From Sinohyriopsis cumingii (Eukaryota; Mollusca; Bivalvia; Unionida; Unionidae), in the NCBI GenBank assembly GCA_028554795.2, contig CM068842.1, forward strand, positions 49,497,574-49,561,573: a stretch of 64,000 nt of DNA, given 5' to 3'. The notes under the pieces were generated by a model. That model ran no database searches. It was given only the letters and a program-made list of their open reading frames with translations, and was not told where the DNA came from. This document shows, piece by piece, positions 11,748 to 23,456 of the stretch. Both the position numbers and the translations under genes were made by a program. Numbering within the stretch: the stretch's first letter is position 1; each line of letters opens with the position of its first letter.

Positions 11748-11952
11748 ATGGGATATCCCCCTTGGTCCCCAGCATTTGAAGGCGGTGGAGGCATTGAGTT
11801 GTCTTCCCTGTATGTATGTGGCATGTATGGGACTGCACATTCTAGCTGGTCCAGAAGAGAATCTACACTGGCATTGTTTAAAGCTCTGTCACGATTTGGC
11901 TTTGGAGCTACTGGAGGTGGTGCACGACCTGACCCATTTGGAATATTCTTTG
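11748..11952 (-). CDS. PXN: Paxillin coding exon with LD3
   Basis: This 205-nt exon takes two bases to finish Ser155, runs 67 codons and ends with AT of a Met codon before GTAAGT. It encodes residues 155-223. A Pro-rich lead (RAPPPVAPKPNRD) precedes LD3 near residues 183-193 (SVDSLLDQLECAV), matching vertebrate SVESLLDELESSV. The exon ends in a PPPPSNAGDQGGYP segment. The acceptor CAAAACAG lies just 3' of an (ATT)n microsatellite at 11964-11992 that occupies the usual branch-point and pyrimidine-tract region. No tryptophan or cysteine-rich elements are present, consistent with the disordered N-terminal half of paxillin. Confidence 0.94.
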
Positions 11953-11963
11953 CTGTTTTGACA

Positions 11964-11992
<29 letters not shown>
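11964..11992. repeat. (AAT)n microsatellite at a splice acceptor
   Basis: About ten AAT units lie 12-40 nt upstream (minus strand) of the LD3 exon acceptor, so they read as (ATT)n in the transcript where the branch point and pyrimidine tract should be. Confidence 0.9.
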
Positions 11993-11994
<2 letters not shown>

Positions 11995-12079
11995 GAAATA
12001 GATGTTGTAATTGTCATTGATTCTGTTCAACCACTAAAACTGTAAAGGCATACTGTAAACCTACTGTAACTAGTTTGCT

Positions 12080-12305
12080 TGTCAATGGTTTAATGCTATT
12101 TTGCAGCACATATAGGCTACACATGGTGGCCAGTACATTTAGTGGAGAAAGAACCCAGGGAAACCCCACAAAGAACTACTGACAATCAGCAAGCTACTGG
12201 CAAACTTAATCAAATAGCCTGAGACTTGAACTCGTGCAAACTGAGGTAACATGTCAGTGATCTGTAAAGGTGAGAGACTTAGAACACTCGGCCAACTTGG
12301 GCCCC
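12080..12305 (-). mobile_element. SINE family 1, copy 3 (old, diverged)
   Basis: Minus-strand copy with the same order of blocks as the other members (head 'ggggcccaagttggccgagt', box B region degraded, body 'ggccaccatgtgtagcctat'). It has many substitutions and no clear target-site duplication. Confidence 0.75.
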
Positions 12306-12564
12306 ACTGTAACTCACAATTAAATGTTTGCAATCAATTATTTTGATGGCTATTTAATTCTGTTGGTACATTCCCATAAAAGGTTACACTGAAGCAAACA
12401 GTATGCAAATAAAAGGTGTAAAGTATGTGTTTGAATACAATCTAATCATTTTATTGCTCAGTCTTCCAGAGAATATTATTTTACTTATTGAAAAACATCT
12501 GAATCAGTGATAATAAAAATGACAGGCAATTAGGACCTGAAGTAAGTTTTACCATGTATCAACA

Positions 12565-12612
12565 TCCTGCATGTGCATTAACATTGAAAGATAATGTTGC
12601 ATGTGCATTAAC
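12565..12612. repeat. Detached units of the 30-bp minisatellite
   Basis: About one and a half units ('gcatgtgcattaacattgaa', 'agataatgttgcatgtgc') identical in type to the array at 13.2 kb but separated from it by about 570 bp of non-repeat sequence. Confidence 0.8.
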
Positions 12613-13186
12613 ACATTAACCCCTAGCGACGACTTTACGGGGCAGGAGGTGGCCTACTGCTGAGATCTGTAGCATCATGGTCATGCATGATACACTAAAG
12701 TGGGTGGTATCATAGAAAGGTAGGCAGATGTAGCTCTACAATGATACCAAACAATCTAGAATATCTAGTTGCACTACAAAATACAGATAGAAAAACCTCA
12801 TTTTTTGGACCCAACTTTTTAAAACCCAAAATTTGATTTTGTGTCGGGATTTTAGACTTTTTGGTCTCAGATCTAAGTCAAATTGGTATGAACTGCAAAC
12901 AGGCAAATGAGCCTTTGTAAAAAGTAGGATAAGATGGGCATTTACAGTCTCCATAAAAAAAATAATGGCTCCGTTTAGCAAAAAACACTAAAAACTTTTA
13001 CTTATCTGCTCATGCACGAGTCAAATAGCCAAACAAAAAAATGATGTTTCTAACACAACTAGGCAGTATGTTATTGAAAGATGACCGGGGATTTGGTGTT
13101 TTCGAGTCTATTCAGAAATAGCTTTCAAAATGTGGTTCCTACTTGATTTTCAGGCAAAAATGACAAAAAGCTCCAGGGGTTAATGT

Positions 13187-14705
13187 GTCAACAGCGAAAC
13201 ACAATGTTGCATGTGCACTAACATTGAAACATAATGTTGCATGTGCACTAACACTGAAACATAATGTTGCATCTGCAATAACACTGAAACATAATGCTGC
13301 ATGTGCATTAACACTGAAACAATGTTGCATGTGCATTAACACTGAAACATAATGCTGCATGTGCATTAACACTGAAACATAATGCTGCATGTGCATTAAC
13401 ACTGAAACATAATGCAGCATGTGCATTAACACTGAAACATAATGCAGCATGTGCATTAACACTGAAACATAATGCAGCATGTGCATTAACACTGAAACAT
13501 AATGCTGCATGTGCATTAACACTGAAACATAATGCTGCATGTGCATTAACACTGAAACAATGTTGCATGTGCATTAACACTGAAACATAATGCTGCATGT
13601 GCATTAACACTGAAACATAATGCTGCATGTGCATTAACACTGAAACATAATGCAGCATGTGCATTAACACTGAAACATAATGCAGCATGTGCATTAACAC
13701 TGAAACATAATGCAGCATGTGCATTAACACTGAAACATAATGCTGCATGTGCATTAACACTGAAACATAATGCTGCATGTGCATTAACACTGAAACATAA
13801 TGCTGCATGTGCACTAACACTGAAGCATAATGCTGCATGTGAATTAACATTGAAACATAATGCAGCATGTGCATTAACACTGAAACATAATGCTGCATGT
13901 GCATTAACACTGAAACATAATGCAGCATGTGCTTTAACACTGAAACATAATGCTGCATGTGAATTAACACTGAAACATAATGCTGCATGTGCAATAACAC
14001 TGAAACATAATGCTGCATGTGCATTAACACTGAAACATAATGCTGCATGTGCATTAACACTGAAACAATGCTGCATGTGCATTAACACTGAATCATAATG
14101 CAGCATGTGCATTAACACTGAAACATAATGCTGCATGTGAATTAACATTGAAACATAATGCAGCATGTGCATTAACACTGAAACATAATGCTGCATGTGC
14201 ATTAACACTGAAACATAATGCTGCATGTGCTTTAACACTGAAACATAATGCTGCATGTGCTTTAACAATGATACATAATGCTGCATGTGCTTTAACACTG
14301 AAACATAATGCTGCATGTGCATTAACACTGAAACATAATGCTGCATGTGCAATAACACTGAAACATAATGCTGCATATGCTTTAACACCGAAACATAATG
14401 CTGCATGTGCATTAACACTGAAACATAATGCTGCATGTGCTTTAACACTGAAACATAATGCTGCATGTGCTTTAACACTGAAACACAATTCAGCATGTGC
14501 ATTAACACCGAAACATAATGCTGCATGTGCATTAACACTGAAACATAATGCTGCATGTACTTTAACACTGAAACATAATGCTGCATGTGCTTTAACACTT
14601 AAACATAATGCTGCATGTGCTTTAACACTGAAACACAATGCAGCATGTGCATTAACACTGAAACATAATGCAGCATGTGCATTAACACTGAAACATAATA
14701 CAGAT
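13187..14705. repeat. 30-bp minisatellite array, about 50 units
   Basis: The unit is tgctgcatgtgcattaacac followed by tgaaacataa. Variants alternate tgctgc/tgcagc and gcatta/gcttta/gaatta. Three units lack 2 bp (28 bp, 'gaaacaatg', near 13321, 13559 and 14067). A block of one 28-bp and seven 30-bp units (238 bp) is duplicated from 13321 to 13559 with the same variant order, so the array grew partly by block duplication. Because the unit is a multiple of three and contains few stops, it is open in several frames on both strands (up to 350 residues). These frames are repeat artefacts. Confidence 0.97.
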
Positions 14706-16340
14706 TCTGAGCAAGGAGCGAATTCAACCTGACATTCAAACTGATATGCATTACTCACATGCGCATGCAACAGCAATGTAGGAGTTGTCTCTTTGCCAAA
14801 TCTTATCAAGCGTATCCATCATAAGCAAATACAAAAAAATGGTAAATTTTCGCAAACTTGAATTACACTGGTAGACCACTGGAGTTAAATCCATCAACAT
14901 GTTTTTAACTGGATACTCTCCAGACCATAATTTAAATGTTAGGATAGCAAGTCATTCCATGTTGTTATAATATTTGTAGTTACATGCTCCTGAACACTTC
15001 ATCCAGATGGAGAAATAAGAAATTGATGGGGAAAAAATTGCCAAGACAAAAACAGGAAGTTTTTGTGAACATAAACAAGTGATCCTGAAAATATCAATGC
15101 TATTTTTGAAGAAAAAGCAAAATCATTGAATTTTTGTGCCTCCATCCCCATGGTAACACATATCTAGGTGGCAAAAATACACAATAATGAAAAGTGATGG
15201 TAACTTTTGTCACACACCTTAAAAATAACTGGGCATGGAAATTAAAATCAACATTTACATAGCCTTATCTAAAAAATATCAGAGTAAGAATGCAGAAAAG
15301 AAAGCTTTGAAAAAAATTATCAGTCTCCTTGACCTTCGAAGATAAAAAGAACTGTAGTTCATGAGTTAACATCAAACTTAAAAGCCTAAGTATACCATGG
15401 TCCATCCCTCATTATCTCAAACAACTTGTATTACATAAAGAAGAATCAAACAAAACCTTAAAATATTGACCTGGGACCTTGATCTTGAGCACAATACTCC
15501 AGATGTGGAATGCATTACATCTTCTAGCGATAATATATAAGCAAAATTAAAGTGATTTACCTTAAACATATCTCAAGTTATACAGCACAAGGGAAAGGTC
15601 ATTGAAACCTAAAATACTGAACTGACATTGATCTTGAAGACAGGACCATGGTGGTATACAACACACCTTTTAGTGATGATATATCATTATAATTAAAGAG
15701 TGGAAAGGAACGTGTGATGGAAAATAGTGAACTTTGAGCATAAAGATAAATGTACTGAACAAAAAGACTTTGACTATGATGATAAGAAACCTAACTGGCA
15801 TTGAACTGTTCCATGAAAACTAAGTTTGCATTACATATGAACATAAATATAAATTGAGTTTCATTGCTGTGTGCTGAATTATCCTAAGTGTATGTTTTGG
15901 GATTTATTCAAAATTTTCTAGAAAGTCAGACCTATATCACAGTGCCATGCCATCAGATGAAATATAGTGTATTATGTTAAACACTTTATAGCTGAACAGA
16001 TAAACTAAATATAATTGTATGCTGAACACAATAAACAATGATTAACATTCCAGTTTTTCTAACCTAGTACTATTATTCCTGTCGTAACCTGATTCCCATT
16101 TGAATGTGGTTATTCTTATATACAACTGATTTAATTTATATCTGATTTAATTTAATTGTTTGTTTGCTAGTTTTTTTAAATATTTTATTCCATTACATGT
16201 TATTGTCATGTACTTTTATTTCCTGGATTTGACAATGTCCAGAAATTTAATTCAGTAGTACACAACTAATAATAGAAACATTTTATCTAATGCTGACTTA
16301 GTTCCTGATTTTGATTCAGAACCAGTAAGAGTTGTGCTAA
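14706..16340. other. Intron stretch, nothing recognised
   Basis: AT-rich sequence of the LD2-LD3 intron. Weakly recurring phrases 'tcaaacttaaaagcctaa' and 'gaccttgatcttgag' suggest old ~150-bp intergenic repeats at 15300-15800. No exon, RNA gene or element end could be supported. Confidence 0.45.
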
Positions 16341-16349
16341 CAACTTTTT

Positions 16350-16815
16350 TTAATTTATTTTTTATTCTTTCTCAGATTAAGATTCATAAAATGAAATTGA
16401 GGCCATACTTGGAGTATGTGACAAATAACATGTATCAATTAGGTTTTTACAGAGGATTGACCCACATCCAGGCATCCGTTTTGCATTATATAATTCTTGG
16501 ACAAAGACATTTATAGAAATTTACAAAGAATTCAAAAACTGGAATATTGTTTTCTGTGATTCAACAAAGAACTTTTGACACATCAGTACGACGCTGACCA
16601 CAGCATATGTCATTGCCTTCGATTTTGGAGTTCATCGGGATTCAAACTCAGTTTCATTAGTACTTTTTATTACCAGGATTTCTATTTTTTAATTCTTGGA
16701 TTATTTTTGGATTTGATTTGTAGAACCCTAAGTTCTTTTTCCCATTTTTACCTTGTTTTTCAAGGGAAATAAATTATTTGTTAAATTTTACAAAGAATTT
16801 TGTTTCACTTTTTTC
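16350..16815 (+). repeat. Dispersed repeat, probable 3' end of a mobile element, copy A
   Basis: Shares with 47610-48020, in the same orientation, 'tgtgattcaacaaagaactt', 'cacatcagtac', 'gggaaataaattat' and 'aattttacaaag' followed by a T-rich stretch. The ordered, spaced matches over about 400 bp indicate a common element. The type is not identified. Confidence 0.6.
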
Positions 16816-17254
16816 TTGTACATTTTGTAAGAGCCTAAACACGTAACATTATTATAATTATAATTTTGTTCAGCCATTCTTATGAATGAAAAAGTTAACT
16901 TTTAATGAAGTCAGTTCTTAAACCTGCATGCATAATGTATATCAATGTATTTGCAATGTATATCAATGTATTTGCACCTTAATGTATCTCATGTATAGCA
17001 TATACCCCATGTAAAACAGAAAATAATTGTTCAGAGAAAGTTTATGCCTTCAAGATAGAAGTGTGTTGGGAAGAATCAAAAGGACAAAAATTCCTTTTCA
17101 AGTAGGAATTTTTTTTCCATTTTGGATGATCTTGCAGCTTCACAAATGAACTTTGTCTGACTTGTGCTCTGGATGCCACTGATTGTCTAATTAGTGCTCC
17201 TCTGCCAGTGACCATTTTCCAGTGCTCCTGACACCACTGAACTTTGATTGCTGC

Positions 17255-17375
17255 TCCTGATGCCCTACACTCTGCTGATTACTCCAAACAAACTGCACAG
17301 ACCCATATCAGCCGGTGAATTATGCAATGGCATATCTGGATCTTTGCAGTTTGCAGTCAGACTCAACTTACAAGC
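17255..17375. repeat. Copy of the 'gcacagacccaga' palindromic element
   Basis: 'aaactgcacagaccca' and, reversed, 'tggatctttgcagtttgcag' flank a short centre. Related copies lie at 21610, 27227, 34970 and 51060. Confidence 0.65.
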
Positions 17376-18788
17376 AAGCACAGACAGTAGTTAGTTTTCT
17401 GCAATTTTTTTTTGTGTTTGTATTTATATTTGACTGAAAACACAACTTTGCATAAACCTTAACTTTCTAAATTTTTCTGCACCAATTTATTAAGTAATGG
17501 TTGTGAAATTCACAATACGATGGCGCTTACAGTAGTAATTACCCATTTTGGTTATTTCATTTTAACCTGCAAAGTCTGAATTTTCTCTGATTTCAACAAC
17601 TGTTGGAAAAAGTTTCTCAAGGTGTTAAGTTTATTGTTAGTTCTTGGTCATAATGTTTATGATACATTAAAATAATTTATTTCTGACCATTATCATTTGT
17701 ATTACAGGCAAGTTTAAGATCAATAACTTTTCTAATGAAGCTTCCATCACACAATCAGCATCCCCCTGAAACTTTAACAAGACCTCCACTCAATGTTTTC
17801 CCTTCATTTGTTATTATCTGGAATTCAGTAAAGGATGGTGAAATTTGATTGTACCTACCATTACATGTAGCCAGGCCAACCCATGTCAGCTGCCAAGGCA
17901 TGCCCTTGGAAAACGCACTTAGCTCACATTTCCTCAGCATGATTGATATAAGGAATAACACACATTTAAAGTTCTGTTAAAACTAACAAAAACAACCAAA
18001 ATAACCCATCTCTAATGACTCTGTAGTTATTTATTTGTCCTTCAAATAAATTTGTTCTAATTCAGCCTTTATCTCCTGCAGACAGTTTAGCATGCTTTTA
18101 CTGAAAAAGTCTGAGTTTACTAAATAAATGTTCTTTAATAAACATGGAAAGTGGTTTTAAAAAAGTCTACAGGCATAAGAAAATAGTTTGTTTCCATAGA
18201 AATGCTTCCAATGATCTAGAATATTGCCACAGAAACTTGATCTATTTTCATTTTATCTTTGGAAAAATAGAATCATCTATATCTGTCAAAATGTTACCCC
18301 CCCCCCTTAATACCCAACTGGAAAATTGTTTCTTGTATGGCAGATAATAATAGCACTGCCCCAGGGATTCAAGCAAGATGGTTAATTGAAACCCAGCTGC
18401 CAAGATAAAGCTGCACAAATGTATAACTTATATAACAAACATGCCATGCAATGAGTATGACAAACATATTTTTAATATCATAGTTCTGATTTTTTTTAAA
18501 AAGCAAAAATGCAAAAAACATGTACTAAGATCTGGTACATAATGCAGCAATAAATCATTGGCTTTGTTGTTCATTCATTCATCCAATAATTAGTAGTTAT
18601 GTGCATTGACCCAGATTTAGCATACAGTAACTCCAGACACTTTCATCATTATAAAAAAAGAAATGTTCACATTTGCATAGGTAAAGTATACGATCAAACG
18701 AAAAGATGGCCACTGCTTACACTTAGATCACAAAGGTTGTGCTTGAGTACTACTCAGTGGAACTTGTGCTAATGCAAAATATACTTAC
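17376..18788. other. Intron stretch, nothing recognised
   Basis: Ordinary AT-rich intron downstream (minus sense) of the LD2 exon with short homopolymers (C tract near 18298). No supportable exon or element. Confidence 0.45.
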
Positions 18789-19032
18789 ATGGTGGGTGTT
18801 TCTTGTCAACCTCGGCCAGAAACTGAGACGAGTTTAAGTCCTGTAGCAACTGGTCAAGCTCGGACAAGTTGTTACTGATGGACATCCCTGGTGTGTAAGG
18901 CTTGACAGATGGAGGTGGAGGCTTACCAACAGGGTTGGGAGGATATACCTGAGGGTCAGATCCCTGAAATTTGCCACTGGAAGTGGAAATCTTCTCCTGT
19001 CTCACTCCTCCTGATCTCCCTTCATACACATG
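18789..19032 (-). CDS. PXN: Paxillin coding exon with LD2
   Basis: This 244-nt exon follows a TTTTATTTTAG acceptor and ends after one base of a codon at a consensus GTAAGT donor. It encodes residues 74-154 plus the first base of Ser155. It opens with HVYEGR, aligned with vertebrate EHVYSFP around Tyr118, but the YxxP Crk-SH2 context is absent. The middle is basic, Ser/Gly- and Pro-rich (VYPPNPVGKPPPPSVKPYTP). LD2 is near residues 129-141 (LSELDQLLQDLNS), the motif that with LD4 binds the FAK FAT domain and vinculin in known paxillins. The GTG at 19029 is an internal codon, not a start. The preceding 25.7-kb intron is the largest in the window and is filled with repeats. Confidence 0.95.
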
Positions 19033-19249
19033 CTAAAATAAAATTTATTGAAATTGGTACAAGATCATTTTAACAAGAATAATACTTTTTCCAATTTATT
19101 TTTCAAACTTTAATAGATTTGTAAAGACCTAAATATCCAACTACAATTATCCAAATCATTAATTTTTATTCTCCTGAATGACAATTATTTTCTGTGACCT
19201 AGTTTATTTTGATTGCTTTAACTTACCCTAATCAAACTATTTCTGTATC

Positions 19250-19480
19250 AACATAATATGCATGGACAATTGATTCTAATGCACTGAGGCAGTGGTGCCA
19301 CTCAGCTGGAGGAGCACTGGATGCATAATCCTAGGGCGGCAAATTTGATACTCACATAGGTCAGCCTAGGTCAGATACCCTACTGTGTCCTTAACTCCCA
19401 TTTTCTTCTGCATGAGATAGCGATTAATGTGCTTAATATGTAATTAGACACCAACAACATTCAATGTACACATTGTTTTC
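19250..19480 (+). repeat. Degenerate tRNA-like SINE relic (third family)
   Basis: 'cactcagctggaggagcact' resembles a decayed tRNA box A region and 'ggcaaatttgatactcac' a decayed box B, 34 nt apart, followed by a non-tRNA body. A single poorly preserved copy; the assignment is tentative. Confidence 0.35.
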
Positions 19481-20335
19481 TTTTTTCTCCTTTCTCTTTT
19501 ATATGCTGTGCACAAGTTAGTGCTTAACATGTGTGTGATGGGTGTGGGTGTGGTTAAATTTATAACAAATATTCTGGATTTCATTTTTAAAAATACAGTA
19601 GAAGAAGAGGCCAAATTGAGCCTAATATCACTCACCTGGCTTACATAACTTAACAACTGATCCTTCTACTAAGCAAGCTTATGAAGTATTATAAGAACAC
19701 AGACCAATTCAAACAATCTCCCAAACTTCATGTCATGTTAATTTTACCTATTTTACTAAAGTCTGATAAAAAAAAGAATTCCAAAGATCATAATTAATAT
19801 GCAAAGCCTATTTCCCATAAGCAAAGTCAAGGAAGATATTCTAAAGTTAAGTTTACAACTGAAGTTTTAATTTGTGGTTTACATTAACACACATGAACTG
19901 AGATTCTATTTCACTGGTAAGTTTTTTTATGTCACTAATTTCTTTACTCTTGGTAATTAAAACTGGATTTCATAAAAAAGCATATTGTGGTATTTTGAGG
20001 GGGTAAAAGCTATATATGAAAATATAAATAACAAATCATTTTTGATAATGGTAAAGAATATATGAAATGTTAAAAAATAATGCACAATACATGTGATAAC
20101 ATATAAATGATAAATGTTTCTGGTACCTTAACATGGACATAGTACCAGAGCAACTGTCGAACTATATTTTACTAAACATTCAAACTTGCTGCCAAAATAT
20201 CTAAGACAAAAGTCTTACAGAGACATTACAAATATTTTATAAATAATTATCTGCAAATAAATTTATAAACTTAGATATGATTTTGACAAGAAATGTTCTT
20301 ACTGGAGCAAAATCAATATCAGGAGGAAAAAAGAA

Positions 20336-20511
20336 ACACCTATACTTATTTAAACCTGCAAACACCGATACCCATTTAAACTTGCAAACACCTATACTTA
20401 TTTAAACTTGTAAACACCTATACTTATTTAAACTTGCAAACACCTACACTTATTTAAACTTGCAAACACCTATACTTATTTAAACTTGCAAACACCTATA
20501 CTTATTTAAGG
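20336..20511. repeat. 26-bp minisatellite, 7 units
   Basis: The unit aacacctatacttatttaaa followed by cttgca is repeated almost perfectly; the second unit has 'cgatacccat'. No coding potential. Confidence 0.95.
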
Positions 20512-20979
20512 AAATTCTGATCCTTAAGTACAACACTGCATACAGTTTAATATTGCTAGCCTGTGAATGTACATTTTCTCTAACAATATTTCCACTTTAT
20601 ACTTTTCCTTCAGTTATAAATTACAAAAATGTTGATTTCATTCCCTAAAGTTAGTTTGAAAACGTTTATAAATTATTTGTATAGAAATTGTGCTACTAAT
20701 ATTATTAATTTTTTTAAATTGGTTTTCATAAATTTTGAAATATAAGAACTCTGTAACCCAAACATGTGAGTTTCAGTATTCACCTTCCTGGGTAACTGTA
20801 GTGGTATTACAAGCAATATCAAAATTTTAAAATAAAATGATGCCTGAAAAAGAAATGAAAATATGAGACTAAGTTTTCTTTCAACCCTTATTGTTGAACA
20901 TCAGTATGATTTTTGTCATGGGTCCGTAATAGTACTGCATTATATCTGGAATCATGCTATACCAAGGTGCATTATACCA

Positions 20980-21310
20980 GGGGAGATCGATAACAAAAAC
21001 AGTCAATCAGGTGCAAGAAATCCTCATTAGTATGCATGAATCTAGGTCATTATTAAACTGGTCTTAGATCTTGATAATACATACACATGTATTAGCATCT
21101 ATTCCAAGTTTAATCAAAATGGCCTCAAGGGTAGTAACAAGCGCAACCAATCTGATGCAAGATCACCTCATTAATTGTATAGATCTCGCTCATATTTGAA
21201 CATATTTGAAATACTGCTGGTATTAACTTATATTCCAAGTTTGATCAAAATCAGATAAAAAATATGGCCTCCAGAGTGATGGGAGGCAAATGTTGACAAC
21301 CAGACAAGAA
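20980..21310. repeat. Diverged tandem repeat, about 150-bp units
   Basis: Two to three units share 'tccaagttt-atcaaaat', 'tggcctc-ag-gtagt' and 'gat-caagatcacctcatta'. Similar phrases occur at 57700-57830. Old intergenic repeat. Confidence 0.5.
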
Positions 21311-21609
21311 ACAGATGACCATATCTGGGCTGTGTCTAGATATTTACTTATTTGGGTCATGTGCCCCATTACCTCTAGGAAGTGAGGTAGGAGGCTCAAT
21401 GTTAATTATGAACAACATACTGGAAATGAAGACCGTATTAATGAAAATAAATTATTTGTCTGCAATTGGTATGTAACACACAGACATTGCTTCACATTAT
21501 TGGCTCATTGGTGGGAGGGTACCATATCTACCATCTTACAAATTCAACTGAAAGCAATAAAGGCCCAGATTTTCCACTGCATAATGAGCAAGCAGATCCT
21601 AGTTTATGT

Positions 21610-21730
21610 TATCTGTTTTACTGATTACTCCAAACAAACTGCACAAACAAAGACTTGGTTGCACAGTATCTGATGGCAGATTTTGGACCTGTGCAATCTG
21701 TAGTTGTGCTCGAATAGTCCTTCTGACTAC
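21610..21730. repeat. Copy of the palindromic 'gcacagacccaga' element (diverged)
   Basis: Begins 'ttactccaaacaaactgcac', identical to the copy at 17280, and ends 'tgcaatctgtagttgtgctc'. The inner part is diverged. Confidence 0.55.
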
Positions 21731-22303
21731 AAAGAAATTTATCTTAAATTCTTGGCCTGACCAGTGTCCTTCAAACAGAGGCAAACCTGGTTGAAGTGTT
21801 AACAAATATTTACAGCAATGCAATGCATGTATTCCACTGAGCAAATCCTAATGCAAACCATAATGAAAGTCAAACATTGGTTTGCCATAAATAATCAACA
21901 TTATCTGTATTTGTTCACAGCGAGTCCAAACAGTACTAATTGTCTGCTTATTGAGTAAAAGATCTGATTCAGGCTTATTCAACAATGACTGACTACCACC
22001 CATTACAAAACCATATGCTCGACTGGTTATGGTGTTTATATAATATCAATATTTCCTGTAGAACAAAAAACAGTGCCATAACCAGTCTATATTATAACAG
22101 ACAACTGGGGGAAATATCGATATGGAAGAATTGAAACCAATATGAATTTCAATATGGTACTGATGCATACTGATATCTCAATATATGTTTACATTACTAT
22201 ATTAAATGGAAACTGTAATACACATAATATACTTTTCCTCAAAACAAATTTATATATATACAAAAAAAGTTGAACAGTTACAACAGAAAACTTAATTTGT
22301 TTA

Positions 22304-23456
22304 CCGTATTTTCGCGTATATTAGACGCATCCAATTATAAGACGCACCCATATATACGACGCGGGGTTTGGCGATTTGTGTAAAAAATATTTCAAATAAG
22401 ACGCCCACGAATATAAGACGCACTCGGCTTCGCGATCTGCCGAACTGAGCAAACCCTATATTGACTCCAGATGACATAGCGTTGATTTTTTAAAATAACT
22501 TATAAGTTACTTATGGTATTGATCTTATCTAATATTATTTTGTTAACTACTATTACATTATTGTTCCAATAAAGTTTAATCAAATCCTTTGAATAATTGT
22601 GTGTGTTGTTTTGTTCAAATATGTACTGGTAAAAATCCGTTTTCAAACCACGTGCATCAAAGTGGCTACCGGTACTTTCCTTTGTCATAAACGCAAATAT
22701 CTCTAATGTTTCGATCACTCACCTGATGTAAACAAGGCTTTATTGACCGTTTTGGCTGGAGTTCAAAGAATTGTTTGAGGCAGGGCTGCAACGGTTATCA
22801 TTTGATCTTATCTTCCTGTAGGCGCTAGGCCTAGGCTTCAACGGCTTGGGTTAGTATATACCGGTATATTCTGGTATATAGGGTATACGTGGGATCAGTC
22901 TCTTGTTATAAATAAATGAGTGATCAACCTCTTGAGCATTTATAAAATTTATAAAATTTTCATGATGACAAAGCGAAAATCATATACGGCCGATTTTAAA
23001 TTAGACGTCATCAAGTTTGCCAAGGAGCATGGCAACAGAGCTGCACACCTTCATGCCAGCTGGTCAACAACGTCGTGCAACGTACGTAGAGGTGTGTAAT
23101 TGGGTTCTCCGGGCATTGGAGAAAGTGAAAACAACAACAATCGTCAATGGCTTCAGAAAGTGTCGGATAATTCCAGAACCGGCCGCCGATATCAGTTCTT
23201 CGGATGACGAACCGGCTGCATCCGATACCACTGACGCCAATGAGGATTGATTATCAGCGGCTATGGAGGTATTCGGCGACGAGAGTGAATTCAATGAAAG
23301 TTTCGATGGATTTAAAGCCGAAACTGATAACGATGAAGATGAATAGATTTGTGTAAAAAAATAATTAGATAAGACGCCCACGAATATAAGACGCACTTAG
23401 GGTGCGGGGTAAGTAAAATTTAATATAAGACGCGTCTTATATACGCGAAAATACGA
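22304..23456 (+). mobile_element. Internally deleted pogo/Tigger-like DNA transposon
   Basis: The element is 1153 bp, bounded by TA at 22302-22303 and 23457-23458. The terminal inverted repeats read ccgtattttcgcgtata at the left and, complemented from the right, tcgtattttcgcgtata, extending with one mismatch to about 25 bp. Both ends also contain the same subterminal direct repeat (taagacgcccacgaatataa at about 22398 and 23370). Between them lie the start and the end of a pogo/Jerky-type transposase, but not the middle. Class: cut-and-paste DNA transposon, now non-autonomous. Confidence 0.9.
22962..23346 (+). pseudogene. Remnant pogo-type transposase, N- and C-termini joined out of frame
   Basis: From ATG at 22962 (or 22965) the frame reads KRKSYTADFKLDVIKFAKEH then GNRAA, the typical N-terminal helix-turn-helix start of pogo/Jerky/Tigger transposases. 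A different frame, from about 23040, reads LHTFMPAGQQRRATYVEVCN and then WVLRALEKVKTTTIVNGFRK, typical of the C-terminal end of the same family, followed by an acidic tail rich in Asp, Ser and Glu. The catalytic DDE region (normally about 300 residues) is absent. The join near 23035-23045 changes frame, so no product of the two parts is made. Confidence 0.88.

Noticed and set aside
13187..14705. CRISPR-like 30-bp repeats
   Set aside because: The repeats are contiguous with no unique spacers, and the DNA is eukaryotic.
13139..14809. Overlapping 137-350-residue open frames on both strands
   Set aside because: They follow the 30-bp minisatellite exactly. All are low-complexity decapeptide repeats, open in several frames at once, with no splice or start context.
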